From an uncultured Roseateles sp. (GTDB lineage: Bacteria > Pseudomonadota > Gammaproteobacteria > Burkholderiales > Burkholderiaceae_C): a DNA stretch of 64,000 nucleotides. The position numbers and the translations under genes are program-made. The stretch covers positions 1 through 64,000 of the forward strand of contig NZ_CAMFJS010000013.1 in assembly GCF_945956965.1 (NCBI RefSeq), in the 5' to 3' direction. Numbering within the stretch: the stretch's first letter is position 1; each line of letters opens with the position of its first letter. This document shows positions 43,608-51,650 of the stretch, one piece after another. The notes beneath the pieces were generated by a model. That model was not told the DNA's origin. It did no database searches and worked only from the letters and a program-made list of their open reading frames with translations.

Positions 43608-44789
43608 ATGTCGACCGATTCCATCGTCATCGTTTCCGCCGCCCGCACGCCCATTGGTGGCCTGCTGGGTGACTTCGCCGGCCTGCAAGCCTGGGAACTG
43701 GCTGCCGTGGCCATCAAGGCCGCGGTTGAGCGCTCGGGCATTCCCGGCGACGCCATCAACGAAGCCTTCATCGGCAACTGCCTGATGGCCGGCCAAGGCC
43801 AGGCCCCCGCCCGCCAAGCCGTGCTGAAGGCCGGTCTGCCCCAGTCGGTCGGTGCCGTCACGCTAAGCAAGATGTGCGGCGCCGGCATGCGCGCCACCAT
43901 GTTTGCCCACGACACGCTCAAGGCCGAAAGCGCCGACGTGCTGATCGCCGGCGGCATGGAAAGCATGACCAACGCGCCCCACCTGATGTTCGCCCGCAAA
44001 GGTGTGAAGTACGGCGCCACGCAAATGTTCGACCACATGGCTCTTGACGGCCTGGAAGACGCCTACCAGCGCGGCAAGGCCATGGGTGTGTTCGCCGAGC
44101 AATGCGTGGCCAAGTACGCCTTCAGCCGCGAAGCGCAAGACGCCTTCGCCGTGGCCTCCACCGAGCGCGCCAAGCGCGCCAATGAAGACGGCAGCTTCAC
44201 CTGGGAAATGGCGCCCGTCACCGTCAGCAACCGCGGCGTGGACACCGTGTTCAGCAAGGACGAACAGCCCTTCAAGGCCAAGCTGGACAAGATCGCTGGC
44301 CTCAAGCCCGCCTTCGTGAAGGACGGCACCATCACCGCCGCGACTTCCAGCTCCATCTCCGACGGCGCTGCCGCCCTGGTGCTGATGCGTGAAAGCACCG
44401 CCGCCAAGCTGGGCGTCAAGCCCGTGGCCCGCATCGTCGGCCACGCTGTGCACGCCAATGCGCCGGAGTGGTTCACGACCGCCCCGGTCGGCGCCATCGA
44501 CAAGCTGCTGAAGAAAAACGGCTGGGACGGCAAGAGCGTGGACCTGTGGGAAGTCAACGAAGCCTTCGCCGCCGTCACCATGGCCGCCATGGCCGAGTTC
44601 AAGCTCCCGCATGAAATCGTCAACGTCAACGGCGGCGCGGTCGCCCTGGGTCACCCCATCGGCGCCTCCGGCGCCCGCATCCTGGTCACCCTGATCGGCG
44701 CCCTGAAGCACCGCGGCCTCAAGCGCGGCGTGGCCGCCCTGTGCATCGGCGGTGGCGAGGCGACAGCCATGGGTGTTGAGCTGATCTGA
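43608..44789 (+). CDS. Acetyl-CoA C-acetyltransferase (thiolase)
   Basis: A 393-residue thiolase. The nucleophilic Cys is in TLSKMCGAGMRA, the catalytic His in NGGAVALGHPIGASGARI, and the second Cys in ALCIGGGEATAMGVEL. Acts in ketone body, leucine or polyhydroxybutyrate metabolism; with ivd upstream, leucine degradation is plausible. ATG at 43608 has an AAGGAGAG site, which settles the start against longer open frame. Followed by a strong terminator. Confidence 0.93.
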   Translation: MSTDSIVIVSAARTPIGGLLGDFAGLQAWELAAVAIKAAVERSGIPGDAINEAFIGNCLMAGQGQAPARQAVLKAGLPQSVGAVTLSKMCGAGMRATMFAHDTLKAESADVLIAGGMESMTNAPHLMFARKGVKYGATQMFDHMALDGLEDAYQRGKAMGVFAEQCVAKYAFSREAQDAFAVASTERAKRANEDGSFTWEMAPVTVSNRGVDTVFSKDEQPFKAKLDKIAGLKPAFVKDGTITAATSSSISDGAAALVLMRESTAAKLGVKPVARIVGHAVHANAPEWFTTAPVGAIDKLLKKNGWDGKSVDLWEVNEAFAAVTMAAMAEFKLPHEIVNVNGGAVALGHPIGASGARILVTLIGALKHRGLKRGVAALCIGGGEATAMGVELI

Positions 44790-44856
44790 ACTGCTTGAGC
44801 TGCACCTACCCATGCGGCGGGCCGCGCGGGTAGGGCGTTGAAGCAAGACGAGAGAG

Positions 44857-44899
44857 AAAACGGGGACTTGGCGCAAGCAGCCAAGTCCCCGTTTTTGTT
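44857..44899 (+). terminator. Rho-independent terminator after thiolase
   Basis: AAAACGGGGACTTGGC pairs with GCCAAGTCCCCGTTTT around a seven-base loop, followed by a T-tract. Symmetric A/T runs allow bidirectional use. Confidence 0.92.
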
Positions 44900-44993
44900 T
44901 GCACCCTCAGCTCGTTCAAGCGGCCAAGCTGCTTATCATCAGCCGGCCTGCCAAGACGGTCTTGGCATCAAAGAAAAAAGGTGTGTGGGGCCG

Positions 44994-45917
44994 ATGAAGC
45001 AGACGATGGGGAAGCAGCCACAAGGGCCGTCGACTGCGCTGGCGAGCGCGCTGCTGCTTGGGCTAACGCTTGTTTTGAGCGTCTTTTCCCCACAAGCGCG
45101 CAGCGAGCCTTTCCAATGGCCGGGTGGCGCCCGCGCTGCGGTCAGCTTGTCTTATGACGATGCGCTGCCGTCTCAGCTTGATACGGCCTTGCCTGCACTC
45201 AATGCGCTGGGCCTGAAGGCCACGTTTTATCTGACGCTCTCCAGCCCCGTCGTCAGCCAGCGCCTGCCCGAATGGCGGCGCGCCGCCGCTGCCGGCCATG
45301 AGCTGGGCAACCACACGCTGTTCCATCCCTGCTCGCGCTCCGCGCCGGGGCGTGACTGGGTGGCTGCGCACCGCGACCTGGATCGCATCAGCGTCACTCA
45401 GCTGCGTGAAGAGATCTTGCTTGCCAACGCCTACCTGCACGCCATCGACGGCCAGACCGAGCGCACATTCACCGCGCCTTGCACCGACCCTCTGGCCGCC
45501 GGCCAGCCCTATTTGCCGGCGATCAAGACTGACTTCGTCGGCATCAAGTCCCGCATCGGCGGCGTAGCGCCATCGATGGCAACACTTGACCCTTGGGACG
45601 TCTCCACCGCCGGCCCGGTCGACGCCAGCGGTGCCGCCCTGATTGCCATCGTGCAAGAGGCCGCCGCCAAAGGCACGCTGGCCAGCATCACCTTTCACGG
45701 CATCGGAGGCGACTACCTGAGCGTCTCCCAAGAGGCCCATCAGGCGCTGCTGCAACATCTGGCCGCGCACCCCAAGCTCTACTGGGTGGAGAGCTTTGTG
45801 AAGATCGCCGCGCACCTGCGCCAGCAGCGCGAGCCTGCTGCGACCAGCAGGTTTGAACCCGCATCGCCGCCCCCAGCACAAGACGGCCAGGGCCGCCTTG
45901 TGCCTGCGGTGCCTTGA
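44994..45917 (+). CDS. Exported polysaccharide deacetylase family protein
   Basis: A 307-residue NodB-type deacetylase with an N-terminal signal peptide or anchor (STALASALLLGLTLVLSVFSPQARS). The metal-binding motifs are VSLSYDDALPSQLDTALPAL (Asp-Asp) and HELGNHTLFHPC (His-x3-His). It deacetylates some carbohydrate or N-acyl group outside the cytoplasm; substrate unknown. ATG at 44994 chosen because the signal peptide starts there; the upstream frame begins inside the terminator. The last ~25 residues are Pro/Gln-rich. Confidence 0.82.
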   Translation: MKQTMGKQPQGPSTALASALLLGLTLVLSVFSPQARSEPFQWPGGARAAVSLSYDDALPSQLDTALPALNALGLKATFYLTLSSPVVSQRLPEWRRAAAAGHELGNHTLFHPCSRSAPGRDWVAAHRDLDRISVTQLREEILLANAYLHAIDGQTERTFTAPCTDPLAAGQPYLPAIKTDFVGIKSRIGGVAPSMATLDPWDVSTAGPVDASGAALIAIVQEAAAKGTLASITFHGIGGDYLSVSQEAHQALLQHLAAHPKLYWVESFVKIAAHLRQQREPAATSRFEPASPPPAQDGQGRLVPAVP

Positions 45918-45932
45918 GGTCGCAGCGCCTGC

Positions 45933-46625
45933 TCAGCCCTTGACGCGGCGCCGGCGGCCGGCCACGCAGGCCGTGCTGGCAGCCAAGCCAAACAAGGCCA
46001 GAGACGCTGGCTCAGGCACCGTGTTGTTGTTGTCGTAGGTATAGGTCACGCTGGCGCCGCATTTGCCTCGATTGGTTTGTGAAGCAGAAATCTGGCCGCC
46101 ACCGCCGAGAAGGGTCAGGCCGCTCTCTGATCTGCAGCTCAGCGTGAACTTTTCGCCCTCATGCGCTTTGAAGCTGGCCAGCAGCGCATCCAGGCCGTTA
46201 GGCGTCCACGCAGCCGATACGCCCTGCACCGATTTGTTATCAACAAAGGTTGATTTGGCGAGGATGTTGCCCTCGGGGCGGCTGTCTGCGAACAAGGCAA
46301 GCTGCGGGCTGCCTGTGTTCAACAGGGCATCCAGCGGCGAGAGATTGCTGCGGTAGAACAGGTCCATCGTCGACCTGGCCGAGGCCCGTTGATTGGTGTT
46401 CGACAAGTTGGCCAAGCTGATCGTGGTCTGCATGGCGCCGTTGAAGGTGAAGCTCACACCCGTCAGGCGGCCCAGGGCCGTGTCGAAAAGGTTCAAGCTG
46501 CCGGTTTGGTTGATTTCCGTGTCGGCCCAATCATTGTTGAAGTTGTAGCTGATGGTCCCCGCTTGGGCAGCGGAGGCCAGCGTCAGCGCCCCGATCAGGG
46601 CGGAAAAGGTGAAGCGTCGTTTCAT
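45933..46625 (-). CDS. PEP-CTERM sorted secreted protein (second)
   Basis: A 230-residue exported protein: signal peptide MKRRFTFSALIGALTLASAAQAG and a C-terminal VPEPASLALFGLAASTACVAG plus RRRRVKG, the exosortase signal. The central domain is a beta-rich region with four cysteines (e.g. TLSCRSESGL, NRGKCGASV) and no recognised family. Sequence similarity with the first PEP-CTERM protein (25.8 kb) is limited to the sorting tail. The ATG at 46625 is preceded by a GGAAAGAG purine-rich site. Confidence 0.82.
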   Translation of the reverse strand: MKRRFTFSALIGALTLASAAQAGTISYNFNNDWADTEINQTGSLNLFDTALGRLTGVSFTFNGAMQTTISLANLSNTNQRASARSTMDLFYRSNLSPLDALLNTGSPQLALFADSRPEGNILAKSTFVDNKSVQGVSAAWTPNGLDALLASFKAHEGEKFTLSCRSESGLTLLGGGGQISASQTNRGKCGASVTYTYDNNNTVPEPASLALFGLAASTACVAGRRRRVKG

Positions 46626-47187
46626 GATGGTCTCTTTCCAGCTTGCTAGGTTTGGTTGAATAGCCAAGTCTTACGGCCCAGGGGAGGACAGGCCCGTACG
46701 CCCCTGAGATCCGAACAGTTCGCCACTCATGCACTCACCAACTAAGCCTGTTAGTCAGCCAGCCCAGTGACCGCCCGTTCTCTTCTGCGCACCCTTGCAT
46801 GCTTGGCGCCAGCCGTTGATTCACCGTTGAATCAAGGGCTTATGTGAATATTCAATGCCCCTTGTTTGCGGGGCAGGGGGCTCGCGTGGGGCTGCATCAG
46901 GCGGCAGCTGAGGCGCCTGGGCTGTGGGTGTCTGTCGCCTCCATGAGGCCAAAGCCGCCTTGGTTGATCGGCGCAGCTGGCCAGTGGCCCGGCGTCAGCA
47001 AAGTGGAGGAGGACCGCCCCAGCGCAAGTCGGAAAACCCTGCGCACGCCCAGCCGACAAGCGAATACCATGGCTCAGCCGAGAGGGGTGTTGCCCCGAAT
47101 GCGCATGCCTCGGCACAGGGCCGCGACATCTGCCCGCAGCGCGCCCCCCCGCTCCTGTACGCCAGTTCATCACGCGAGGACCACCGT
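46626..47187. other. Intergenic region with two palindromes
   Basis: A 562-base gap between the divergent PEP-CTERM gene and the small gene at 47188. Several short open frames exist but none looks like a protein. It contains a perfect 8-bp hairpin TTGATTCA-CCGT-TGAATCAA (46816-46835) and the palindrome TGAATATTCA (46845-46854), 9 bases apart, which may be paired operator half-sites. Nothing else recognised. Confidence 0.45.
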
Positions 47188-47505
47188 ATGCCCAAGTTCA
47201 TCGTCAACGTTCCCGTCGAAACACCCACGCCGAACGTCGTTGTGGATGTCAACCCGCAATCCCCGCTGGCCGCCGGCCGCCACCGATTCAGCTTGGTGGT
47301 GGTGGACGACTCAGGCAATGAAAGCGCGCCAGACACGATTGATGTGATCGTGGCCGACCGCGACCGCCCCACCGCCGTTCTGCAAGGCCCCGAGATCGCC
47401 TCCGTCGGCAAAGAGTTCACGCTCAATGGCGCCCGGTCCTTCGACACCGGCGGCGGCACCGTCAAGATCTGGCGCTTCACTTACCTCGGCCCTGCCACGC
47501 GCTGA
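47188..47505 (+). CDS. Small beta-sandwich-like protein (unit A of tandem pair)
   Basis: A 105-residue protein beginning MPKFIVNVPVETPTPNVVVDVN. It contains the unit LAAGRHRFSLVVVDDSGNESAPDTIDVIVADRDRPTAVL and ends in a PKD-like segment (SFDTGGGTVKIWRFTYLG). No signal peptide. A GCGAGGA site precedes the ATG. The next gene repeats the same unit. Such beta-sandwich modules occur in adhesins and in phage-tail or contractile-injection components, but I do not recognise the family with certainty. Confidence 0.6.
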   Translation: MPKFIVNVPVETPTPNVVVDVNPQSPLAAGRHRFSLVVVDDSGNESAPDTIDVIVADRDRPTAVLQGPEIASVGKEFTLNGARSFDTGGGTVKIWRFTYLGPATR

Positions 47506-47510
47506 CGCCC

Positions 47511-47711
47511 ATGCCGGTTCTGCGACGCCACCAGGCCGTTTCAATCACGCAGCCACGCCTGGTAGTGCAAAACAAACTGCCCCCCGGCCGCCATCGCTTT
47601 GCCTTGGTGGTGGTGGACGAACACGGCAGGGAAAGTGCGCCGGACATTTGCGAGGTCACGGTGCAGCCCCGCCAGCCCGGCCAGCACCGCGAGCAAGACA
47701 CCAAGCCTTGA
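47511..47711 (+). CDS. Small beta-sandwich-like protein (unit B of tandem pair)
   Basis: A 66-residue protein with LPPGRHRFALVVVDEHGRESAPDICEVTV, close to unit A over about 30 residues, but with an unrelated short N-terminus (MPVLRRHQAVSITQPRLVVQ) and a hydrophilic tail. It starts five bases after unit A's stop, without its own clear ribosome-binding site, so translation is probably coupled. Likely a duplicated and trimmed copy of the same module. Confidence 0.5.
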   Translation: MPVLRRHQAVSITQPRLVVQNKLPPGRHRFALVVVDEHGRESAPDICEVTVQPRQPGQHREQDTKP

Positions 47712-47725
47712 GCCGAGCGCATCGG

Positions 47726-47750
47726 CACCGGGATGCTGCTCATCCCGGTG
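47726..47750 (+). terminator. Terminator-like hairpin before udk
   Basis: CACCGGGATG pairs perfectly with CATCCCGGTG around CTGCT. The following sequence has only a short GTTTT, 7 bases later, so it is a weak intrinsic terminator or attenuator between the small-gene pair and udk. Confidence 0.45.
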
Positions 47751-47963
47751 AGCGAGGTTTTGAGCTTCACCCTCACGCTCGCCATCGCGCCGCGCTTCAA
47801 GCCTGACCCGCTTGCCCTGGAGCCGAATGGGGTGCGAACAGGGCAGGGGCTGCATCAAGCCAAAGCGCAGCCCTCGGCCCCTCATAAAATCCGCCCCTTG
47901 CTCTCCTTCCTCCGCCTGCCAATCCGCAGGCCCCGTTCCTTCTCGCCGCAGCAGTACCACCTC

Positions 47964-48605
47964 ATGCTCAAAACTACTCAAAAACCTTTCGTCATCGGTG
48001 TCGCAGGCGGCAGCGGCAGCGGCAAATCGACGGTGACGCGCCAGGTGGTGGCTGCCATCGGGCCGGAGAACGTGGCGGTGGTGATGCAGGACGACTACTA
48101 CCGCGACCAATCCCATATGCCGCCGGAAGACCGGCGCAAGCAGAACTACGACCACCCGGATGCCTTTGACTGGCCGCTGATGACGCAGCACCTGGCCGCG
48201 CTGCGCAAGGGCGAGGCCATCGCCATGCCGGTCTACGACTTCGCGGCCGATAACCGCTCCAGCGACACCATCACCGTGGCGCCCGCGCCGGTGATCGTGG
48301 TGGAAGGCTTGTTCGCGCTGTACGACACCAAGCTGCGCAACATGATGTCGCTGAAGATCTACGTGGACACCGCCTCAGACGTGCGCTTCATCCGCCGCCT
48401 GCAGCGCGATATTTCAGAGCGCGGCCGCAGCACCGAGTCGGTGGTGAGCCAGTACATGGACACCGTGCGCCCCATGCACAAGCAGTTCATCGAGCCCACC
48501 AAGCGCAACGCCGACGTCATCCTGCCCCACGGCGCCAACGGCCCGGCGGTGGACATCATCACCACCAAGGTGAGGAGCTTGTTGCAGGAGATCGGGCGAG
48601 GCTGA
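47964..48605 (+). CDS. udk: Uridine kinase
   Basis: A 213-residue nucleoside kinase of pyrimidine salvage (uridine/cytidine to UMP/CMP). The P-loop GGSGSGKST (res 15-23), the QDDYYRDQSHMPPEDR segment (Asp catalytic) and YDHPDAFDW plus the DTASDVRFIRRLQRD region match Udk well. ATG at 47964 begins the conserved protein; upstream frame is non-homologous. No ribosome-binding site of note. Confidence 0.92.
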   Translation: MLKTTQKPFVIGVAGGSGSGKSTVTRQVVAAIGPENVAVVMQDDYYRDQSHMPPEDRRKQNYDHPDAFDWPLMTQHLAALRKGEAIAMPVYDFAADNRSSDTITVAPAPVIVVEGLFALYDTKLRNMMSLKIYVDTASDVRFIRRLQRDISERGRSTESVVSQYMDTVRPMHKQFIEPTKRNADVILPHGANGPAVDIITTKVRSLLQEIGRG

Positions 48606-48846
48606 GTTGAGTTGAGCGGAGCGGAGGCCTCCAAGCGTGGGCTTCCATCATCAATGCCAACCGCTGTGGGCAGCACCAGATGATCAAGTTGAACGCAGCG
48701 CTTCTTGCGCCGCGGTCAGGCTCATGCAGATCCAGTTGACGGCCTGAAGCTCGCCCCAGCCTGCCTTCGTCGCTTCGCCGACAATAGGCGGTTTTGCGCT
48801 CGGCGCCCCCGTCCTCCTGCGCTGCGCTGTTTTCTGTTGTTGTTCC

Positions 48847-49362
48847 ATGTTGTCCCCGACTTTCCTGATCCGCCCCATGCAGGCGGCCGACTTGCCTGAG
48901 GTGCTGCACATCCAGGCCGCTTGTTTCACCGAATTGCAGCCTGAGTCTCGGGCCTCCTTGGCCGCCAAATTGCAGGCTGCGCCAGCGCACTGCTGGGTTG
49001 CCGCGCATCAGGGCTCCAGCGGGTTGGCCGCTTACCTGTTTGCCCTGCCTTGGCGGGCCGAGGCGCCCCCTTTGCTGGACGCCGCTGATTGCGTGCTGCC
49101 CGCGCGCGCCGATTGCCTGTATCTGCACGACTTGTCGGTGCACCCCATGGCCCGTGGCAGCGGCCTGGCGCAGGCGCTGGTGCAGCGTTTTCTGCAGAGC
49201 CTGGAAGCCAGCGGCCTGGACCGCGCCTGCCTGATCGCCGTGCAAAACTCGGCCAGCTTTTGGGGCCGCTGGGGCTTTGCGCCCCGGCCGGTGTCGCCCC
49301 AACTGCGCCAAAAGTTGGCCAGCTACGGGCCGGATGCGCATTACCTGGAACGGCGCGGCTGA
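48847..49362 (+). CDS. GNAT family N-acetyltransferase
   Basis: A 171-residue GNAT acetyltransferase. The acetyl-CoA-binding region is visible as LYLHDLSVHPMARGSGLAQALVQRFL, followed by the SASFWGRWGFAPR loop that closes the fold. The donor is acetyl-CoA; the acceptor is unknown. It is the last normal high-GC gene before the AT-rich island; REP-like repeats begin 35 bases after its stop. Confidence 0.8.
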   Translation: MLSPTFLIRPMQAADLPEVLHIQAACFTELQPESRASLAAKLQAAPAHCWVAAHQGSSGLAAYLFALPWRAEAPPLLDAADCVLPARADCLYLHDLSVHPMARGSGLAQALVQRFLQSLEASGLDRACLIAVQNSASFWGRWGFAPRPVSPQLRQKLASYGPDAHYLERRG

Positions 49363-49396
49363 GTGCCGGCAGGGGCTTTAGCTTTCAGCAAGACAC

Positions 49397-49459
49397 GGGG
49401 TCAGGCCTTAAATGTCAAAGGTGAGGCTCCTGGGGACTTCAAACTTAAGGTCTGACCCC
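49397..49459. repeat. REP-like inverted repeat with island-flanking direct repeat
   Basis: GGGGTCAGGCCTTAA (49397-49411) is an inverted repeat of TTAAGGTCTGACCCC (49445-49459) with one mismatch. The first arm contains GGGTCAGGCCTTAAAT (49398-49413), repeated exactly and in direct orientation at 51651-51666 on the other side of the SLATT-RT genes. REP-type dyads of this kind are common in Betaproteobacteria. Confidence 0.7.
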
Positions 49460-49487
49460 CATGCCTCCTTCGGGGCCAGGTTTGCCA

Positions 49488-49493
49488 TAGAAT
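49488..49493 (+). promoter_or_regulatory. Candidate -10 box of the structured RNA
   Basis: TAGAAT lies 6 bases before the start of the closing stem at 49499-49500, the right distance for transcription to begin at that stem. No good -35 match is seen at 17-bp spacing (CTCCTT), so the promoter call is tentative. Confidence 0.35.
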
Positions 49494-49498
49494 AAAAA

Positions 49499-49636
49499 TG
49501 GGGGCAGGCCAAGTTCCTCCTATTTCGATAGGGGTGGCTCTAAAAAATAACGGCCGTTGTTGCAAATGCATAGGTCGTTGCGGCTCGCCGCGGATTCCTT
49601 GCGGAATGATTACCTTACTCTAAATCCCTGCCCCCA
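49499..49636 (+). ncRNA. Candidate structured RNA upstream of SLATT-RT
   Basis: A 138-nt segment closed by a perfect 10-bp inverted repeat, TGGGGGCAGG (49499-49508) with CCTGCCCCCA (49627-49636). Inside are: a 7-bp hairpin with UUCG tetraloop (49517-49523 with 49528-49534), extended by GCCA/TGGC across a bulge; a TGCGG-CTCG-CCGCG hairpin (49579-49592); and ATTCC-TTGC-GGAAT (49594-49607). Two single-stranded stretches (49539-49578 and 49608-49626) lie between them. Short direct repeats CGTTG (49555, 49576) and CTCTAAA (49538, 49618) occur in these loops. It ends 11 bases before the SLATT ribosome-binding site. RT-based defence systems commonly use such an RNA; this one matches by position and shape, not by known sequence family. 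Confidence 0.6.
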
Positions 49637-49657
49637 CCTAATATGCAAGGGGGGATT

Positions 49658-50194
49658 ATGATAGATAATGTTTGGTATACATATAAGAGCCGAATTCAGG
49701 CCCAAACGCGCCTTGCTCGCAATGAGTTTCACTCTCAGGCGTTGCTTGTCTGGTATTCTCTTCTTACGGCAGCGCTGAGTATCGTCGCAGTAAGATTTCC
49801 AAATATCCTTGGCCCTAATACCGACGTGATGTCCGCTATTGCCGGGGTTGCAATTTTGGTTGTCTCAATGTTTGTGACTAGCCAGGATCTTCGGGGGCGC
49901 TCAATCGCGATGCGCGAAAATTACCTCGCTCTTCAAGCTTTGTACAATGAAATGCCGCATGGCGGTGTGCCTTCGCCTGCGCAGGTGAGTCGATATCATG
50001 AACTCTTGCAGGCGGTTGAGAATCACACAGAATACGACTACAAACTGTTCAGAGTGAAGTCTGGTAGTGCCTTGACTCCAGTTGTTGGTAAATATGAAAT
50101 GACTGAGGTTTACGTAAATATTGCGTGCCGCTTGCTAATCCTTGTCTGTCTTTATATTGGCCCAGTTGCGTTGATTCCTTTGGCTTGGCTATGA
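49658..50194 (+). CDS. SLATT-type three-TM membrane protein, RT partner
   Basis: A 178-residue protein with two closely spaced helices (ALLVWYSLLTAALSIVAV, ~28-46; AGVAILVVSMFVTS, ~57-75) directly followed by the basic DLRGRSIAMRENYLALQALYNEM segment and amphipathic helices, then a third helix (151-177). This is the SLATT pattern (SMODS and SLOG-associating 2TM effector), and the RT-coupled type, SLATT_5-like, with a C-terminal extra helix. SLATT proteins are predicted pore-forming effectors of defence systems. ATG at 49658 follows AAGGGGGG; an in-frame ATG at 49643 overlaps that site, so it is less likely. Its TGA overlaps the RT ATG (ATGA). The gene is AT-rich compared with neighbours. Confidence 0.75.
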   Translation: MIDNVWYTYKSRIQAQTRLARNEFHSQALLVWYSLLTAALSIVAVRFPNILGPNTDVMSAIAGVAILVVSMFVTSQDLRGRSIAMRENYLALQALYNEMPHGGVPSPAQVSRYHELLQAVENHTEYDYKLFRVKSGSALTPVVGKYEMTEVYVNIACRLLILVCLYIGPVALIPLAWL

Positions 50195-51561
50195 GCGCAA
50201 GTGTCAATTTTCGAAAAATATTTACTCAGAAAAATATTAGAAATATCTATTTTGAGAGAATTCGTGATACTCGGGCAATTGGTTTGGATCGAATGCGGCC
50301 TTTGGCATATGAGAATATTCTTTCTGAAGAGGTTAAGTTAATTTGCAGAAAAATAGCTGGTGGTAGTTTTAAGTTTTCACGCTACAAGCAGAAGCTAATA
50401 AGTAAGGGTGCGGGAAAATTTCCGCGAATCCTGTCTATACCGACCGTTCGTGATAGATTGGTGTTGCGAGGTTTATGCGATTTTTTGCAAATTACTTTTG
50501 ATAAGGCGGTCGGGGAACTGCCTCAGCGAAAAATTGATGTTCTGTCTCGATAGTTAAAGAGCGGCCGATTCCAAGAGTATATAAAGCTGGATCTTCAGGA
50601 TTTCTATGGTTCGATTGATCACGGAATTCTTGATGCGGAAATTTCAAAGCGTGTTAAGAAGAGGGGAATTCGAGAGCTAATTAGTGCGTCGGTAAAGACG
50701 CCCACGGTGAGTCCCCTGGCTGGCAAGAAGAATTCGCCGGTAGTGACCAAGGGTGTACCTCAAGGTTTGTCTGTTTCGAACCTGCTTGCGGAAATTGCAA
50801 TTGAGAGCATTGACTCAATGTTCGCGTGTCGAGAGGATATTTGTTATCTCAGATACGTGGATGACATATTGATTCTTGTTCCGGAAGGTAAATCCATTGA
50901 GGTTGCTAACGATGTAATCTATGCATTGAAAGCCAAGCTGTTTGATCCCCATGATCCTAATGTGCCGGGGTCTAAATCAAAGGTTGGTCCCTTAACTGAT
51001 AAATTTTCTTATCTCGGTTACCAAATAGAGGGGGATAGGTTAGGCGTCCGTGAAGAAACCGCACAGAGATTTGAGGCGGGAATTGCTGGAATTCTTACCG
51101 CCTATCGGCATCGATTGGGGGTGGTGACATCCACTGACGAGAAGCAGCGTGCGATTAGGTATGCGAGATGGTATATAAATTTGAAAATCACGGGTTGTAT
51201 TTCTGAAGGAAAGCGGAAGGGATGGATATTCTATTTTTCGCAAATTAATGACATGTCGGTGCTTAGCCGCCTCCAGCATACAATTGAGGTTTTGTTGGCT
51301 AGACATTCGCTTTCGACTGAAATTCGTCCTAAGACATTATTTAAGGCGTTTCACGAGGCAAAGCGGAAGGATAAAGCTGGGCATGCATATATTCCAAATT
51401 TTGATGAGTTTTCTCTTCTTCAAAAAAGAGATGCTCTAAGAATCTGGTATGCGGATGATGAGATAGTAGCTATGTCCGTTTCGAAAGTGGAGCAGTTGTT
51501 TGATAGGAAAATTCGCCGAGCCGTGAAAGAGTTGGAAGTGGATCTCGGTCATATCTCTTAG
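50191..51561 (+). pseudogene. UG/Abi-like reverse transcriptase, interrupted by in-frame TAG
   Basis: A 456-codon reverse transcriptase read in one frame except for a TAG at 50551-50553 (codon 121). RT motifs: RT2-like FPRILSIPTVRDRLVLRGL (~77-95), motif A YIKLDLQDFYGSIDH (~130-144, catalytic Asp134), motif B GVPQG (188-192), motif C YVDD (222-225), then FSYLGYQIEGDRLGVRE. The ~190-residue C-terminal region (RFEAG... to GHIS) is alpha-helical and unassigned, as in defence RTs. No maturase, endonuclease or retron VTG motif is visible. The stop is just before motif A, and the next usable start codon (GTG, 50707) is after it, so the downstream piece alone lacks a catalytic Asp. CAG-to-TAG (Gln) would be the simplest cause. 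The gene overlaps the SLATT gene by four bases and ends in a weak hairpin terminator. Confidence 0.75.
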
Positions 51562-51566
51562 GATAC

Positions 51567-51588
51567 GGCGCCGGACTTTGCGCCTTTT
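51567..51588 (+). terminator. Probable terminator after reverse transcriptase
   Basis: GGCGC pairs with GCGCC around an eight-base loop, followed by TTTT. Short stem, so only moderate strength. Confidence 0.55.
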
Positions 51589-51650
51589 GAATTCAAGGCG
51601 GAAATCTATACTCGAATTTTGATTGACTATTGTTTCTTCACAAGGCTTAA

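Larger units (their letters stand above)
49363..49657. other. Left border of AT-rich island: REP-like dyad then structured RNA locus
   Basis: Between the GNAT gene and the SLATT gene lie a REP-like inverted repeat (49397-49459), a -10-like TAGAAT (49488-49493) and a structured element (49499-49636), all annotated separately. Base composition drops after about 49480. Confidence 0.6.

Noticed and set aside
49499-49636. tRNA or tRNA-like gene
   Set aside because: No T-loop (GTTCRA) or CCA stem arrangement; hairpins do not form a cloverleaf of tRNA size.
49499-51561. Retron (msr-msd plus RT)
   Set aside because: The 10-bp closing repeat is retron-like, but a SLATT gene sits between RNA and RT, and the retron-specific RT motifs (NAxxH, VTG) are not seen. 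The RT also lacks a Ret effector pattern.
50191-51561. Group II intron or diversity-generating retroelement RT
   Set aside because: No maturase or endonuclease domain, no intron domain V/VI-like sequence downstream, and no template/variable repeat pair or target gene nearby.
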